DNA of 64,000 nt from the NCBI GenBank assembly GCA_945271295.1, contig CALYPG010000010.1, forward strand, positions 1 to 64,000, in the 5' to 3' direction. The notes beneath the pieces are model-generated. The model had not been told where the DNA came from. It saw only the letters and a list, made by a program, of their open reading frames with translations, and ran no database searches. The stretch is from an uncultured Gilliamella sp. (lineage in GTDB: Bacteria; Pseudomonadota; Gammaproteobacteria; Enterobacterales; Orbaceae). The position numbers were made by a program, and so were the translations under genes. Numbering within the stretch: the stretch's first letter is position 1; each line of letters starts with the position of its first letter. Below are positions 9,440 to 18,067 of the stretch, in pieces.

Positions 9440-10609
9440 ATGATTAAACTATTTTGGTCTTCATTTGTAAGAATATTCTTCTTTTTGTTAGGGCGACCAA
9501 TGTGGTTATTATTACTGTTATCGGTCTCACTAATGAGTCTGGTTTATAGTAATGGCACCATAACTAATCTTCCTGTTGCGGTTATCGATCTCGATCATAC
9601 TCCAACTAGTCGCAGTTTAATTCGGTCGTTGAGCACTAGTACTAAAATTACAATTACGATGTACGAAAGCTCACTGCAAGCCTATGAAGATATCAATAAT
9701 CGCAAACTTTTTGCCGTTATTACTATTCCCAGAAATTTTGAAAAACGCTTATTAAATGGCCAAGACGTTACCATCCCTGCTTATGGTGATGCTTCTAGCC
9801 GTTTAGCTAATGGTTTAATACAACTTGATATGAGGGGGATCTATCAGCAAATTTTAACCGATTACAATACTAAAATTATGCGAAATAGTGGATTTTCAGA
9901 CAAACAAATCAATATCATTCTAGCGCCAATTAAAAGTCAAACTGAACCACTTTATAATGCCGGGATTAGCTTTGCAGCAATTACTTTCCCGGGTTTATTA
10001 GTGATGTTATTGCAACACTCATTTTTAATTGCTGCAACCCGCACCAATATTACCCTAAACTCGTTACCACAAGGTAAACCACCTAAAATTGTGGTATTTG
10101 GTAGCTTATGTGGCTTAATTCCCATTTGGTTATTTTTATCAATCGTTTTATTTGGGTTATGGCCTTGGGTTCTTGGTTACCGCCAATTAGCCAGTATTCC
10201 AGAAATTTTGGTGATGACATTTCCACTATTAATTGGTGTTATGGGATTAAGTAAATTGGTGACAGAATGCCTTCGTAAAACTGAAATGATTTATCTTACT
10301 CTGGCATTTTTAACAACCCCTGTTTTTTACCTCTCAGGTACTATTTGGCCGCTTGATGCTATGCCACTTTGGGTACAATTTGTTTCACATCTGCTCCCAT
10401 CAACATGGGCAACAAATATGATTGCTGGTGTTAATCAAATGGGACTTAGCTTATCCGACAATATATTGAATATATTGATGATAATGTTACTTGGTGTTAT
10501 CTACAGTTCACTCGGTATTTTTATTGCAGCCTTACGAGAAGGGCGAGTTAGGAAGTTTTTACGTAAAATCCGAAATTTCTATCATAGAAAAAAACGCAAA
10601 AAATCATAA
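9440..10609 (+). CDS. ABC-2 type permease, second of a pair
   Basis: The 389-residue product has the same architecture as its upstream neighbour: an N-terminal membrane helix (about residues 18-38), an extracytoplasmic domain opening with NLPVAVIDLDHTPTS, and about five C-terminal helices with LSGTIWPLDAMPLWV, a signature typical of the ABC-2 fold. It ends in a strongly basic cytoplasmic tail (RKKRKK). Its start follows AAAGGAACAG by a normal spacing, 13 bases after the first permease. The two permeases probably form a heterodimer with the HlyD-like protein. No Walker A or ABC signature occurs in either protein, and no ATPase gene follows before menA. Confidence 0.8.
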   Translation: MIKLFWSSFVRIFFFLLGRPMWLLLLLSVSLMSLVYSNGTITNLPVAVIDLDHTPTSRSLIRSLSTSTKITITMYESSLQAYEDINNRKLFAVITIPRNFEKRLLNGQDVTIPAYGDASSRLANGLIQLDMRGIYQQILTDYNTKIMRNSGFSDKQINIILAPIKSQTEPLYNAGISFAAITFPGLLVMLLQHSFLIAATRTNITLNSLPQGKPPKIVVFGSLCGLIPIWLFLSIVLFGLWPWVLGYRQLASIPEILVMTFPLLIGVMGLSKLVTECLRKTEMIYLTLAFLTTPVFYLSGTIWPLDAMPLWVQFVSHLLPSTWATNMIAGVNQMGLSLSDNILNILMIMLLGVIYSSLGIFIAALREGRVRKFLRKIRNFYHRKKRKKS

Positions 10610-10651
10610 AAATAAAGTTACACTATTGAGGTAAGCTAGTTTATTAATAAC

Positions 10652-10667
10652 AGTGATTTTAATCACG
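10652..10667. promoter_or_regulatory. CRP- or FNR-like palindrome upstream of menA
   Basis: AGTGATTTTAATCACG contains the CRP core GTGA-N6-TCAC. The same bases also read as an FNR-like GTGAT-N4-ATCAC with one mismatch per half. It lies about 150 bases before menA and about 40 after the permease stop. A simple hairpin is an alternative reading. Confidence 0.35.
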
Positions 10668-10816
10668 ATAGCTAGCTATGGCATAACAACAAAATAGCAG
10701 ACCAGATTGCTAGCCATTTAGACAAAAAAATCATTTCACCACTAGCAAACGTGAATCCTTTGGATATTCCTGTTATGATGATGAGTAATTTTTTACTAAT
10801 ATAAATAACAAGTTAA

Positions 10817-11719
10817 ATGCACTTCAACTGTTACGCATGGTTAATCAGCCTAAGACTAAAAACCTTACCGCTATCCATTTCAGCTATTTTAATGGGTAAT
10901 GCCCTTGCTTATTGGCAGCAACAATTTAATCTACTGATTATGTTATTTTCCCTTATTACAGCCTTATTGTTACAAATACTCTCTAATTTAGCCAATGATT
11001 ATGGTGATACCATTAAAGGCAGTGATAAACCCAACCCTACAGCACATACTCGCGGGATCCAACTTGGCTTAATTACCCTAAAACAGTTAAAACTAGCCTT
11101 GTGGGTAAATGCTAGTTTATGTATTTTGTCTGGACTTTGTTTGCTCCTATTGGCTTGCCAAAATTATTATGAATTAGTTATTTTTTTACTATTAGGGCTG
11201 CTAGCAATTGTTGCAGCAATAACCTATACCGTTGGCAAAAAACCTTATGGTTATATGGGATTAGGTGATATATCGGTACTTATCTTCTTCGGTTTAGTTG
11301 GTGTGATGGGGAGTTATTACTTACAAACAAAATCTTGGTCGCCATGGATTTTTTTACCAGCAATGGGCTGTGGATTATTAGCCGTTGCTGTACTCAATAT
11401 TAATAATCTACGTGATATTGATAGCGATCGAAGCAATCATAAACAAACATTAGCCGTCATAATGGGGGATAAGGTAGCGCGTTTTTATCATCTGTTTTTA
11501 TTACTGCTAGCTATGTGGTTACTGAGTTTATTTGCTTATTATTACTTACACACTATTTACAGTGGATTATACCTATTGACGCTACCACTATTTTTGAAAC
11601 ATAGTTATGCTGTTTTACAATTTAATACGGCCAAAAACGCTGCGCCACTGTTATTACAGATGGTCAAACTTGCTTTATTGACCAATTTACTTTATTGTTT
11701 GGGTATTATTTTGAGCTAG
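10817..11719 (+). CDS. menA: 1,4-dihydroxy-2-naphthoate polyprenyltransferase MenA
   Basis: MenA attaches the polyprenyl tail to dihydroxynaphthoate in the inner membrane, the last step but one of menaquinone synthesis. The 300-residue protein has eight or nine predicted membrane helices and the two Asp-rich prenyl-diphosphate motifs of the UbiA superfamily: NLANDYGD with a following D near residues 58-75, and NNLRDIDSDR near residue 197. A GKKPYGYMGLGDISVL segment between them is typical of MenA. Length agrees with E. coli MenA (308). It is followed by rraA at an 89-base gap, the same neighbour as in E. coli. Confidence 0.93.
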   Translation: MHFNCYAWLISLRLKTLPLSISAILMGNALAYWQQQFNLLIMLFSLITALLLQILSNLANDYGDTIKGSDKPNPTAHTRGIQLGLITLKQLKLALWVNASLCILSGLCLLLLACQNYYELVIFLLLGLLAIVAAITYTVGKKPYGYMGLGDISVLIFFGLVGVMGSYYLQTKSWSPWIFLPAMGCGLLAVAVLNINNLRDIDSDRSNHKQTLAVIMGDKVARFYHLFLLLLAMWLLSLFAYYYLHTIYSGLYLLTLPLFLKHSYAVLQFNTAKNAAPLLLQMVKLALLTNLLYCLGIILS

Positions 11720-11808
11720 CTCACGTTTATTTAAATTTTATATCATGTTAGGTACTGTTAGCGTTATACTAGTCAAAATTAAATATGACAGCAATAGGAG
11801 ACTCAATG

Positions 11809-12300
11809 ATGGAGTTTGATACTTCAATTCTTTGCGATTATTATCCAGAAGATGTTAATGTGGTTGAACCAATATTTAGTAATTTTGGTGGTGTAGTGTC
11901 CTTTTCAGGTCAAGCGGTGACGGTCAAGTGCTTTGAAGATAACGGCTTATTGTACGAAGTTTTACAAACAGATGGCACCGGTAAAATCCTGGTTATTGAC
12001 GGGGGTGGGTCGGTACGTCGTGCGCTTGTTGATGCGGAGCTGATTGATATTGCCATTCAAAACCAATGGGAAGGCATAATTGTCTACGGTGCTGTGCGCC
12101 AAGTTGACTATCTGGCTGATGCTGAAATTGGTATTCAAGCTTTAGCTGCCATTCCTGTTGGGGCTGAAGACCAAGGAATTGGCGAAGTTGATATTCGGGT
12201 TAATTTTGCAGGTGTAACCTTCTTTTCTGGCGACTTTGTTTATGCCGATAATACTGGTATTATCCTGTCCGAAATTGCACTCGAAATTGAAGAAAAATAA
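11809..12300 (+). CDS. rraA: Ribonuclease E activity regulator RraA
   Basis: RraA is a ring-shaped trimer that binds the C-terminal scaffold of RNase E and lowers its activity. The protein is near-collinear with E. coli RraA: FDTS at the start, [44 protein letters not shown] and [12 protein letters not shown]. The frame is open from 11785, but AGGAG at 11796-11800 precedes two adjacent ATG codons at 11806 and 11809. The second was chosen because it gives the family N-terminus (163 residues, E. coli 161) and an 8-base spacing; the first is also possible. Confidence 0.95.
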   Translation: MEFDTSILCDYYPEDVNVVEPIFSNFGGVVSFSGQAVTVKCFEDNGLLYEVLQTDGTGKILVIDGGGSVRRALVDAELIDIAIQNQWEGIIVYGAVRQVDYLADAEIGIQALAAIPVGAEDQGIGEVDIRVNFAGVTFFSGDFVYADNTGIILSEIALEIEEK

Positions 12301-12312
12301 CAATATGCGCTA

Positions 12313-12332
12313 CCGCCGGTGATTATCGGCGG
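12313..12332 (+). terminator. GC-rich hairpin after rraA
   Basis: CCGCCG and CGGCGG form a perfect 6-bp stem with an 8-base loop, 13 bases after the rraA stop, between the convergent rraA and dprA genes. No U-run follows in either direction, so intrinsic termination is uncertain. Confidence 0.4.
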
Positions 12333-12396
12333 ATTGATTATACTAAAACGCATACTACTCCTGAAACTTTTTTACAAGCATTAAGCTTGCATTCCA

Positions 12397-13500
12397 CTAA
12401 CGGATACAATTGCGCACATAACCCCCAGTCACTGTTTTAATTAATCCTTCAAGTTCCATATCTAACAATTTAATGGTTATTTCAGGAATCGATAAATTTA
12501 CCTGTTTAGCAATAACATCTATAGGAACCGGTTGCTGATGAATGATGGCAAAAATCTCGGGGTATAAAATACTAGTAGATTGTTGGGTACACACATTTGC
12601 TTGAATACTAGCTGTCGGCAAATAGCCACTATAATGTTCTAAAATATCGGTCGGTTGCGTCACTAAATAAGCCCCTTGCTTAATTAAAGCGTGTGTGCCA
12701 GTGCAATTAATATTATCAATATCACCTGGTAGGGCAAACACATCACGGTTTTGCTCAAGTGCATAACGTGCGGTAATCAACGAACCGCTTCGCGCCGAAG
12801 CTTCAATAACAAAAGTACCTAAACTTAGCCCACTAATAATACGATTACGCCGAGGGAAATATTCTGGCCTAGCTACGGTAAAGGGAACAAACTCTGACAC
12901 AATTGTACCGTTTTGAGCAAGAATATCATTTGCTAATCTCAAATTAGATTTTGGCGTAATATTAGCATTACCACTACCTAAAACAGCGATAGTATTGCCC
13001 GCAACTTCAAGTGCGCCTCGATGACAAATGGCATCAATGCCCAGTGCTAAACCGCTAGTAACTGTTAAACCATTAATGGCCAATTCACCAGCAAAATACC
13101 GCCCCCACTGCGCCCCATATTCACTAAATTCTCGGCTACCGACCATAGCAATTTGTGGCGAATGTAATAATTGCCAATTCCCCGAAACAAATAACAGTAA
13201 AGGTGGCGAGCTAATTTGCTTAAGTAACGGTGGGTAATTCACATCACAATATGCAATTAAGTAATTTTGATGGTGAGTGTCGGCTAACCAATCAAGAATT
13301 GGTTCAAAATGGAGATAAGAAACCGCTAACAAACGGGACTGCTCAATGTCAGTCAAGCCAATTTTGGTTAATAAACACGGCACATCATGCAGATTATCTG
13401 GTAAACCTTTGGCAAACAGTTGTTCAATTTTTTTAAAAATCTTAAGCTTCCCTTGCTCTAACATTGAAATTCGTAAAAACAATTCATATTTACTCATCAT
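12397..13500 (-). CDS. dprA: DNA-processing protein DprA
   Basis: DprA (Smf) binds single-stranded DNA entering by natural transformation and loads RecA. The 367-residue protein (E. coli 374) has an N-terminal helical region, then the Rossmann-like core: MVGSREFSEYG, SGLALGIDAICHRGAL, TIAVLGSG, YFPRRNRIISGLS, EASARSGSLITARYALEQNRDVFALPG and a Gly-Thr-Lys-like loop. A small C-terminal winged-helix domain (about residues 305-365) is retained. It is divergent from def, as in many gammaproteobacteria. Its presence alone does not show competence. Confidence 0.94.
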   Translation of the reverse strand: MMSKYELFLRISMLEQGKLKIFKKIEQLFAKGLPDNLHDVPCLLTKIGLTDIEQSRLLAVSYLHFEPILDWLADTHHQNYLIAYCDVNYPPLLKQISSPPLLLFVSGNWQLLHSPQIAMVGSREFSEYGAQWGRYFAGELAINGLTVTSGLALGIDAICHRGALEVAGNTIAVLGSGNANITPKSNLRLANDILAQNGTIVSEFVPFTVARPEYFPRRNRIISGLSLGTFVIEASARSGSLITARYALEQNRDVFALPGDIDNINCTGTHALIKQGAYLVTQPTDILEHYSGYLPTASIQANVCTQQSTSILYPEIFAIIHQQPVPIDVIAKQVNLSIPEITIKLLDMELEGLIKTVTGGYVRNCIR

Positions 13501-13561
13501 AATCTTTATTCATTTATTTTAAACATGCACTAAACCTGAAATTGATATGATATATTTAAGC

Positions 13562-13581
13562 AATAGCCAACAAAGGCTATT
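13562..13581. promoter_or_regulatory. Inverted repeat in dprA/def divergent region
   Basis: AATAGCC and GGCTATT form a perfect 7-bp inverted repeat around six bases, between the divergent dprA and def starts. Its role is unknown; it could be an operator or a hairpin in the def leader. Confidence 0.35.
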
Positions 13582-13655
13582 CATTAGCATGATAAATGTT
13601 TATAATGCGAAAATTTCAAATAAACCTTATTATTGAGGAGTAGATCGAATAATTT

Positions 13656-14171
13656 ATGGCTATTTTACCGATATTACGCTTTCCTGATGAACGACTTCGC
13701 AAAATTGCAAAGCCGGTTAGCCAATTCACCCCAGAGCTACAAACAACGATCGATAATATGATTGAAACCATGTACTCTTCCGAAAATGGTATTGGTCTGG
13801 CTGCTACTCAAGTTAATGTACATGAGCAAATTATTGTCATTGATGTGTCGCCAGACAAAAGCCAACTTTATGTGATTATTAACCCAGAAGTGATAAGTCA
13901 GCAAGGCGAAACTGGCATTGAAGAAGGCTGTTTATCGATACCGGATTGCCATGGATTTGTACCCAGATCGGAAAAAATCAAAATCAAAGCACTTGATCGT
14001 CATGGCAAGCCTTATGAGATCGACGCGGATGAGTTACTGGCTATTTGTATTCAACACGAAATGGATCATTTAAAAGGCAAGTTGTTTGTTGATTATTTAT
14101 CCCCACTAAAACGGCAACGCATTGAACAAAAAATGAAAAAAATGACACGTGAAGAGCAAAAAAATAAATAA
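13656..14171 (+). CDS. def: Peptide deformylase
   Basis: Def removes the formyl group from nascent N-termini in the cytoplasm and uses one metal ion. All three motifs are present: GIGLAATQ (residues 45-52), EGCLSIP with Cys92, and QHEMDHLKG with His134, Glu135 and His138. At 171 residues it matches E. coli (169). TGAGGAG sits upstream of the ATG, though at a longish distance. In E. coli def is followed by fmt and rsmB; here it ends without fmt and is followed by a minus-strand gene. Confidence 0.96.
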   Translation: MAILPILRFPDERLRKIAKPVSQFTPELQTTIDNMIETMYSSENGIGLAATQVNVHEQIIVIDVSPDKSQLYVIINPEVISQQGETGIEEGCLSIPDCHGFVPRSEKIKIKALDRHGKPYEIDADELLAICIQHEMDHLKGKLFVDYLSPLKRQRIEQKMKKMTREEQKNK

Positions 14172-14262
14172 AATTAGCCACTAAAGTTGGCTTAGCAAAA
14201 TTCAAGCATAAATAGATTTTTAATTAATCAGCCCGTTATATCATTAACCAAAGTTGGTTGGG

Positions 14263-15753
14263 TTAAGGGCTGACACATAAAGTATAAGCACTTTGTCCGT
14301 TGTTGGCATTCATAATTGAACCGTAAGAATTCGTGACTCTATAGCGACCTTCAGCCCAAATATAGGCATTACTCTCTATATTATATCTATATTCATCCCC
14401 CCATTCATTCTTTATTCCACCAATCCAATTACCGTTATTATCTTTGAAACTTAATTGTCGGCGGTAACTATTTCCGTTTCCAGGAATTATTTCAATACCT
14501 AAATTTGGTGCATTTGCGTTGGTCAAATCTGCAATACGGGGAATTCGATAACCATCATAACTTTGACATTGGGCTACAGCCTTATCATATGAACCATAAT
14601 AATATTGAGCTATTGGTTTTAGATACCATCGTCCAAGTTTAAAACTATACAATAAATTATGATGAGAAGCATCGGAATATAGTTTAAACTCTGCTGGAAC
14701 AAATGGTTGGATTGACGAACTTGTATGCACAGGTCCATTTAACTTTATTAATAATGTATTTTTACCCAAAAGTTGTGCCACTGATAATGATAACGTTACG
14801 GTATTGCTGCCACTTATAGGTGAAACGTTTACACCATTGGCGGCAATAACCTGCTCTGGCGTTATATTCACAAATTGTAGATAGAAAGAAAGACCATCCG
14901 TACCCGTAGTAGGGAAGTTACTCTCCGGATTATTGATATCTTGTGTTTTAAATCCCCTTCGGTATACCCAGCCTGGACCTACACTAAAACCTGTTGAATT
15001 TTTATCAGGACCTAAACTTGGTGTTCGTGCAAAGCAAGCTCTAGGGCGGTTTGCATTATCACTAGGAGCAATAAAATAGTCGTGAGATAAAGAACTATTT
15101 GAAAACAAAATATTGTTAGGAATGCCTAAAGATTTGCCACTAAGAGTTCCACGCTGCGTAAGTGACAACATATAAATGCCCATGCAGGAATCCAATTTAT
15201 CATTAATATTATTACGTACATCATTAGTAACGTTATCTGTATAATTCCAATAATTAGTCCAAGTAACTTGTAGATATTCGTTAGATGTTGATGTTATGTT
15301 TATTGAATCACCATCATCATCAATAATATACCCGAATTTGGGAAAATCTTTAAATAATAGTTTAGGATAATTATCATTATTTGTTCGAGGTATAGCAATT
15401 TTTAAATCAGCAAACGTTATACCTTCGGGCACTTTTATTGGTGTAGTTCTAGTTGAGTTATCCACTATTGCACCTGGATATAATGCTGCATCGCTAGCTC
15501 TAGATGGAATATAAAAACGCCCATCAGGTAATTTTAACCCCAATAATCCTGTAGGACTTGGTACTTTGGTAATACCACCATCGAGTGAAATATAAGATGC
15601 ACTACCCTCAATACTTTTACTGCTCTCAATTGATAATGCCATGGCTGGACTGATATTTATGGTGAGAATAAGAATTTGTAAAAATAAGGTAAAACGGTAA
15701 CTGATATTCAATATTGCATAACTATTGAAACTCCTTTTTTTACAAAAGCACAT
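14263..15753 (-). CDS. Large secreted protein with lectin-like C-terminus
   Basis: I do not recognise a named gene. The 496-residue product starts with a basic stretch and a hydrophobic segment (about residues 22-40) ending in AMA-LS, a good signal peptidase site, so it is probably exported. The long middle region (about 45-370) is rich in Ser, Asn, Thr and Tyr, as in beta-rich surface proteins. The last 110 residues (GRWYLKPIAQYYYGSYDKAVAQC, then GYRIPRIADLT, IWAEGRY, YTLCVSP) have the paired cysteines, Trp-rich strands and order seen in C-type-lectin-like domains at the ends of invasin/intimin-type adhesins. No outer-membrane barrel is present. A G7 tract lies at the ribosome binding site. 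An adhesin role is inference. Confidence 0.6.
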   Translation of the reverse strand: MCFCKKRSFNSYAILNISYRFTLFLQILILTINISPAMALSIESSKSIEGSASYISLDGGITKVPSPTGLLGLKLPDGRFYIPSRASDAALYPGAIVDNSTRTTPIKVPEGITFADLKIAIPRTNNDNYPKLLFKDFPKFGYIIDDDGDSINITSTSNEYLQVTWTNYWNYTDNVTNDVRNNINDKLDSCMGIYMLSLTQRGTLSGKSLGIPNNILFSNSSLSHDYFIAPSDNANRPRACFARTPSLGPDKNSTGFSVGPGWVYRRGFKTQDINNPESNFPTTGTDGLSFYLQFVNITPEQVIAANGVNVSPISGSNTVTLSLSVAQLLGKNTLLIKLNGPVHTSSSIQPFVPAEFKLYSDASHHNLLYSFKLGRWYLKPIAQYYYGSYDKAVAQCQSYDGYRIPRIADLTNANAPNLGIEIIPGNGNSYRRQLSFKDNNGNWIGGIKNEWGDEYRYNIESNAYIWAEGRYRVTNSYGSIMNANNGQSAYTLCVSP

Positions 15754-15758
15754 TATAT

Positions 15759-15765
15759 CCCCCCC
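15759..15765 (-). repeat. G7 homopolymer at the ribosome binding site
   Basis: Seven consecutive G (minus strand) lie 5 bases before the ATG of the secreted-protein gene at 15753 and serve as its only Shine-Dalgarno-like element. An ATG sharing the first G of the run is out of frame at this length and would join the main frame with one more G. Confidence 0.6.
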
Positions 15766-16125
15766 ATCTACTTATTTTATTTTTTTGTGGAAATTTACAA
15801 ACAAACAGCACCATATAGATAATCAATATCAAGTTGATATAATATATCATTTTAGCGATAAATGCAACAAAATTGGGTCAATTAATATTATTAAGTAATC
15901 TTTATAAATCAATTTTCAACGGCAATATTGGTAATACAATAATTTAATTTGGTATTCTAAACAGATAACAAAATTAGCAAATCAAAGGTTATCATCTGGT
16001 TTTAAACTAGGTTTATACAAATTTACTGATAAATTTTGAATACTGGCGAACTGCAAGTAAGACTTTTACTGATGATTATGATGCATACTACTAATCAATA
16101 TAGTGAACTATACACCCACAAATCT

Positions 16126-16241
16126 ATAATAGCCATTGATATTTTATTTAAAGAGGCAATAGTAATTATTTTGTAATCATTACCCTAGTCGGGCCAATTA
16201 ACCGACCATTTTAAGGTATGATTTTAAAGTATAGCCTTTTA
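16126..16241 (-). pseudogene. Degenerate duplicate of grpE 3' end
   Basis: This segment aligns with 16352-16456, the last codons of grpE and the sequence after its stop. Shared blocks include attattttg, the tt-accgacc / aatcgacc region, aaggtat and atagcctttt, in the same order. The minus strand still reads Lys-Gly-Tyr-Thr-Leu as in GrpE, then carries a short internal duplication, frameshifts and stops. The similarity extends about 40 bases past the stop codon. It is a non-coding relic. Confidence 0.75.
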
Positions 16242-16321
16242 AACACAAATTGACTTATCAATTTGAATATTCGCGAAATGTTGGTAGGATTTTAACCGGC
16301 AATAAAAATCAAGAGGCGATA

Positions 16322-16354
16322 AAAGCTGTAAGAGTTACACACCCCCACAGCTTT
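16322..16354 (-). terminator. Candidate terminator downstream of grpE
   Basis: AAAGCTGT and ACAGCTTT form an 8-bp inverted repeat around a 17-base loop, about 40 bases after the grpE stop. On the minus strand the stem ends in TTTTAT, a weak U-run. The large loop lowers confidence. Confidence 0.4.
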
Positions 16355-16391
16355 AATAGTTTTTATCTTTTATTTAAATAGATAATAGTTA

Positions 16392-16976
16392 TTATTTTGC
16401 CACTATTACCATCGCGGGGCGAATTAATCGACCGTTTAAGGTATAGCCTTTTTGAATGGTATTGATAATTTGCCCGGATTGATGATCGGCCGACTCAACC
16501 ATACTAATGGCTTGGTGTACATCGGGGTTTAATTGTGAATCATCAGTACTAACTACTTCAATACCAAATTTTTTCACCGTATCTAAAAATGATTTTAACG
16601 TAAGCTCTAAGCCTTCAACCGTGGCTTGGTGCTGTGGATTGGTTTTATCGGTTGATTCTAATGCGCGCTCTAAATTATCAATCACTGGTAATAATTCATT
16701 GGAAAATTTTTCTAACGCATATTTGTGCGCTTTATCCACATCTTGCTCCACACGTTTGCGTACATTATCAATTTCAGCGCGCGCACGGATCATGGCTTCA
16801 CTTTCATTTTTTTTAGCTAGTTGTAATGCTTGTTCAAGCTCAGCTATGCGTGCATCTTTAGCTTTTAATTGCTCATCAATACCCGGTTCTGCTGGTGACT
16901 CTTTTTCGGTAGGCTCTTCTATCACTGCTCGAGTGTTATTTTCATTTTCTGACATGTTCTTATCTTGCTCTGTCAT
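16392..16976 (-). CDS. grpE: Nucleotide exchange factor GrpE
   Basis: GrpE releases ADP from DnaK in the heat-shock chaperone cycle. Residues up to about 40 are acidic and disordered (E, P, N rich). A long coiled-coil helix follows (about 40-95, with [38 protein letters not shown]). The C-terminal beta domain ends with [16 protein letters not shown]. The frame opens at a TTG at 16988, but GGAG at that position is the ribosome binding site for ATG 16974-16976, six bases on. That start gives 194 residues (E. coli 197). A sigma-32-like promoter lies upstream. The 3' end is duplicated, in decayed form, at 16126-16241. Confidence 0.95.
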   Translation of the reverse strand: MTEQDKNMSENENNTRAVIEEPTEKESPAEPGIDEQLKAKDARIAELEQALQLAKKNESEAMIRARAEIDNVRKRVEQDVDKAHKYALEKFSNELLPVIDNLERALESTDKTNPQHQATVEGLELTLKSFLDTVKKFGIEVVSTDDSQLNPDVHQAISMVESADHQSGQIINTIQKGYTLNGRLIRPAMVIVAK

Positions 16977-17021
16977 ACGGTACTCCAAATTTAGTCGAAA
17001 TCTTAATGAATTAGGGTTATT

Positions 17022-17047
17022 ATGGGGACAATTTTTATTATTACAAG
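17022..17047 (-). promoter_or_regulatory. Sigma-32-type heat-shock promoter for grpE
   Basis: On the minus strand CTTGTA and CCCCAT are separated by 14 bases, close to the sigma-32 consensus CTTGAA-N13-17-CCCCAT. The -10 element is about 45 bases before the grpE ATG. grpE is a classic sigma-32 target in E. coli. Confidence 0.65.
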
Positions 17048-17129
17048 CTTATCGATGTATTGATAAGTGTTTTTTTAATTTATGTCGAAAAAACACTTAA
17101 GTTTAGGTAAAAAATTACAGGATTATGTT

Positions 17130-18008
17130 ATGGATAAACCATTTAAATGTATTGGCTTAATTGGACTTCCACGTAAATTAGAAGCAATCGAAACCCATCA
17201 AGTACTTTATGATTGGCTTGTTAAACAAGGCATTCGCGTGTTAGTCGAAGACAGATTAGCCAAATTTATCACCTTTCCGGTTAGTGAGTATGCTTCATTA
17301 GATACTATCGGTAAACAAGCTGATCTAGCCATCGTGGTTGGTGGCGATGGTAATATGTTACGATCAGCTCGCTATTTGTCACATTATAAAATCAAGGTGA
17401 TTGGTGTAAATCGCGGTAATTTGGGTTTTTTAACCGATATATTGCACGAACAGGTCATTGAACAGTTAAGCCCGGTTATTGCTGGTCATTATGATGATGA
17501 TCCCCGGTTTTTACTTGAAGTATCCATTTATGATAATGGTGCATTAATCAATTCTGGTTTTGCCGTTAATGAGATTGTGGTCACCCCTAATACGGTTGCC
17601 CATATGATTGATTATGATGTGTATATTAATGAACGCAATGCATTTTCACAGCGCGCTGACGGTTTAATTATTGCTACACCTACAGGTTCTACTGCCTATT
17701 CCTTGTCAGCTGGGGGACCAATTTTGGCTCCACATTTAGATGCTTTAATTATTACACCAATGTTCCCGCATTCATTATCGGTTAGGCCACTGGTTATTAA
17801 GAGTGATAATCCAATCCATCTTAAATTTCCGACCACAGCACTAGATTTAAATATCGCTTGTGACAGCCAAATTATTTTGCCGGTTAAACCAAACCAAGAT
17901 GTGATTATTCGCCGCTCAGCTTATGAATTTAATTTAATTCATACCAAAGATTATGATTACTTTAATAATCTTTCCAGTAAATTAGGATGGTCACAAAAGA
18001 TGTTTTAA
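17130..18008 (+). CDS. nadK: NAD kinase
   Basis: NadK phosphorylates NAD to NADP with ATP. Motifs: VVGGDGNML (the GGDG loop, about residue 72), INRGNLGFLTD-type GVNRGNLGFLTD, NE plus TPTGSTAYSLSAGGPI for nucleotide binding, and the closing KLGWSQKMF. The frame is open from 17082, but ATG 17130 is preceded by AGGAT at good spacing and yields 292 residues, the same length as E. coli NadK, with the matching PFKCIGLIG start. It is divergent from grpE, as in E. coli. recN, which follows nadK in E. coli, is instead at 39.5 kb. Confidence 0.96.
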   Translation: MDKPFKCIGLIGLPRKLEAIETHQVLYDWLVKQGIRVLVEDRLAKFITFPVSEYASLDTIGKQADLAIVVGGDGNMLRSARYLSHYKIKVIGVNRGNLGFLTDILHEQVIEQLSPVIAGHYDDDPRFLLEVSIYDNGALINSGFAVNEIVVTPNTVAHMIDYDVYINERNAFSQRADGLIIATPTGSTAYSLSAGGPILAPHLDALIITPMFPHSLSVRPLVIKSDNPIHLKFPTTALDLNIACDSQIILPVKPNQDVIIRRSAYEFNLIHTKDYDYFNNLSSKLGWSQKMF

Positions 18009-18067
18009 GCATGCTGCGGACTAAAACTAAATAGTAACAGTAGTCAATTAAAGCATTACAGCTAAAA

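Larger units (their letters stand above)
15754..16391. other. Gene-poor stretch between secreted-protein gene and grpE
   Basis: About 640 AT-rich bases with no convincing gene on either strand. It holds the G7 tract at its left end, a decayed copy of the grpE 3' end at 16126-16241 and a hairpin at 16322-16354. Confidence 0.6.

Noticed and set aside
16507..17100. 197-codon plus-strand ORF opposite grpE
   Set aside because: It lies antisense to grpE, is Ser/Cys-rich with no domain, and runs over the heat-shock promoter; a shadow ORF.
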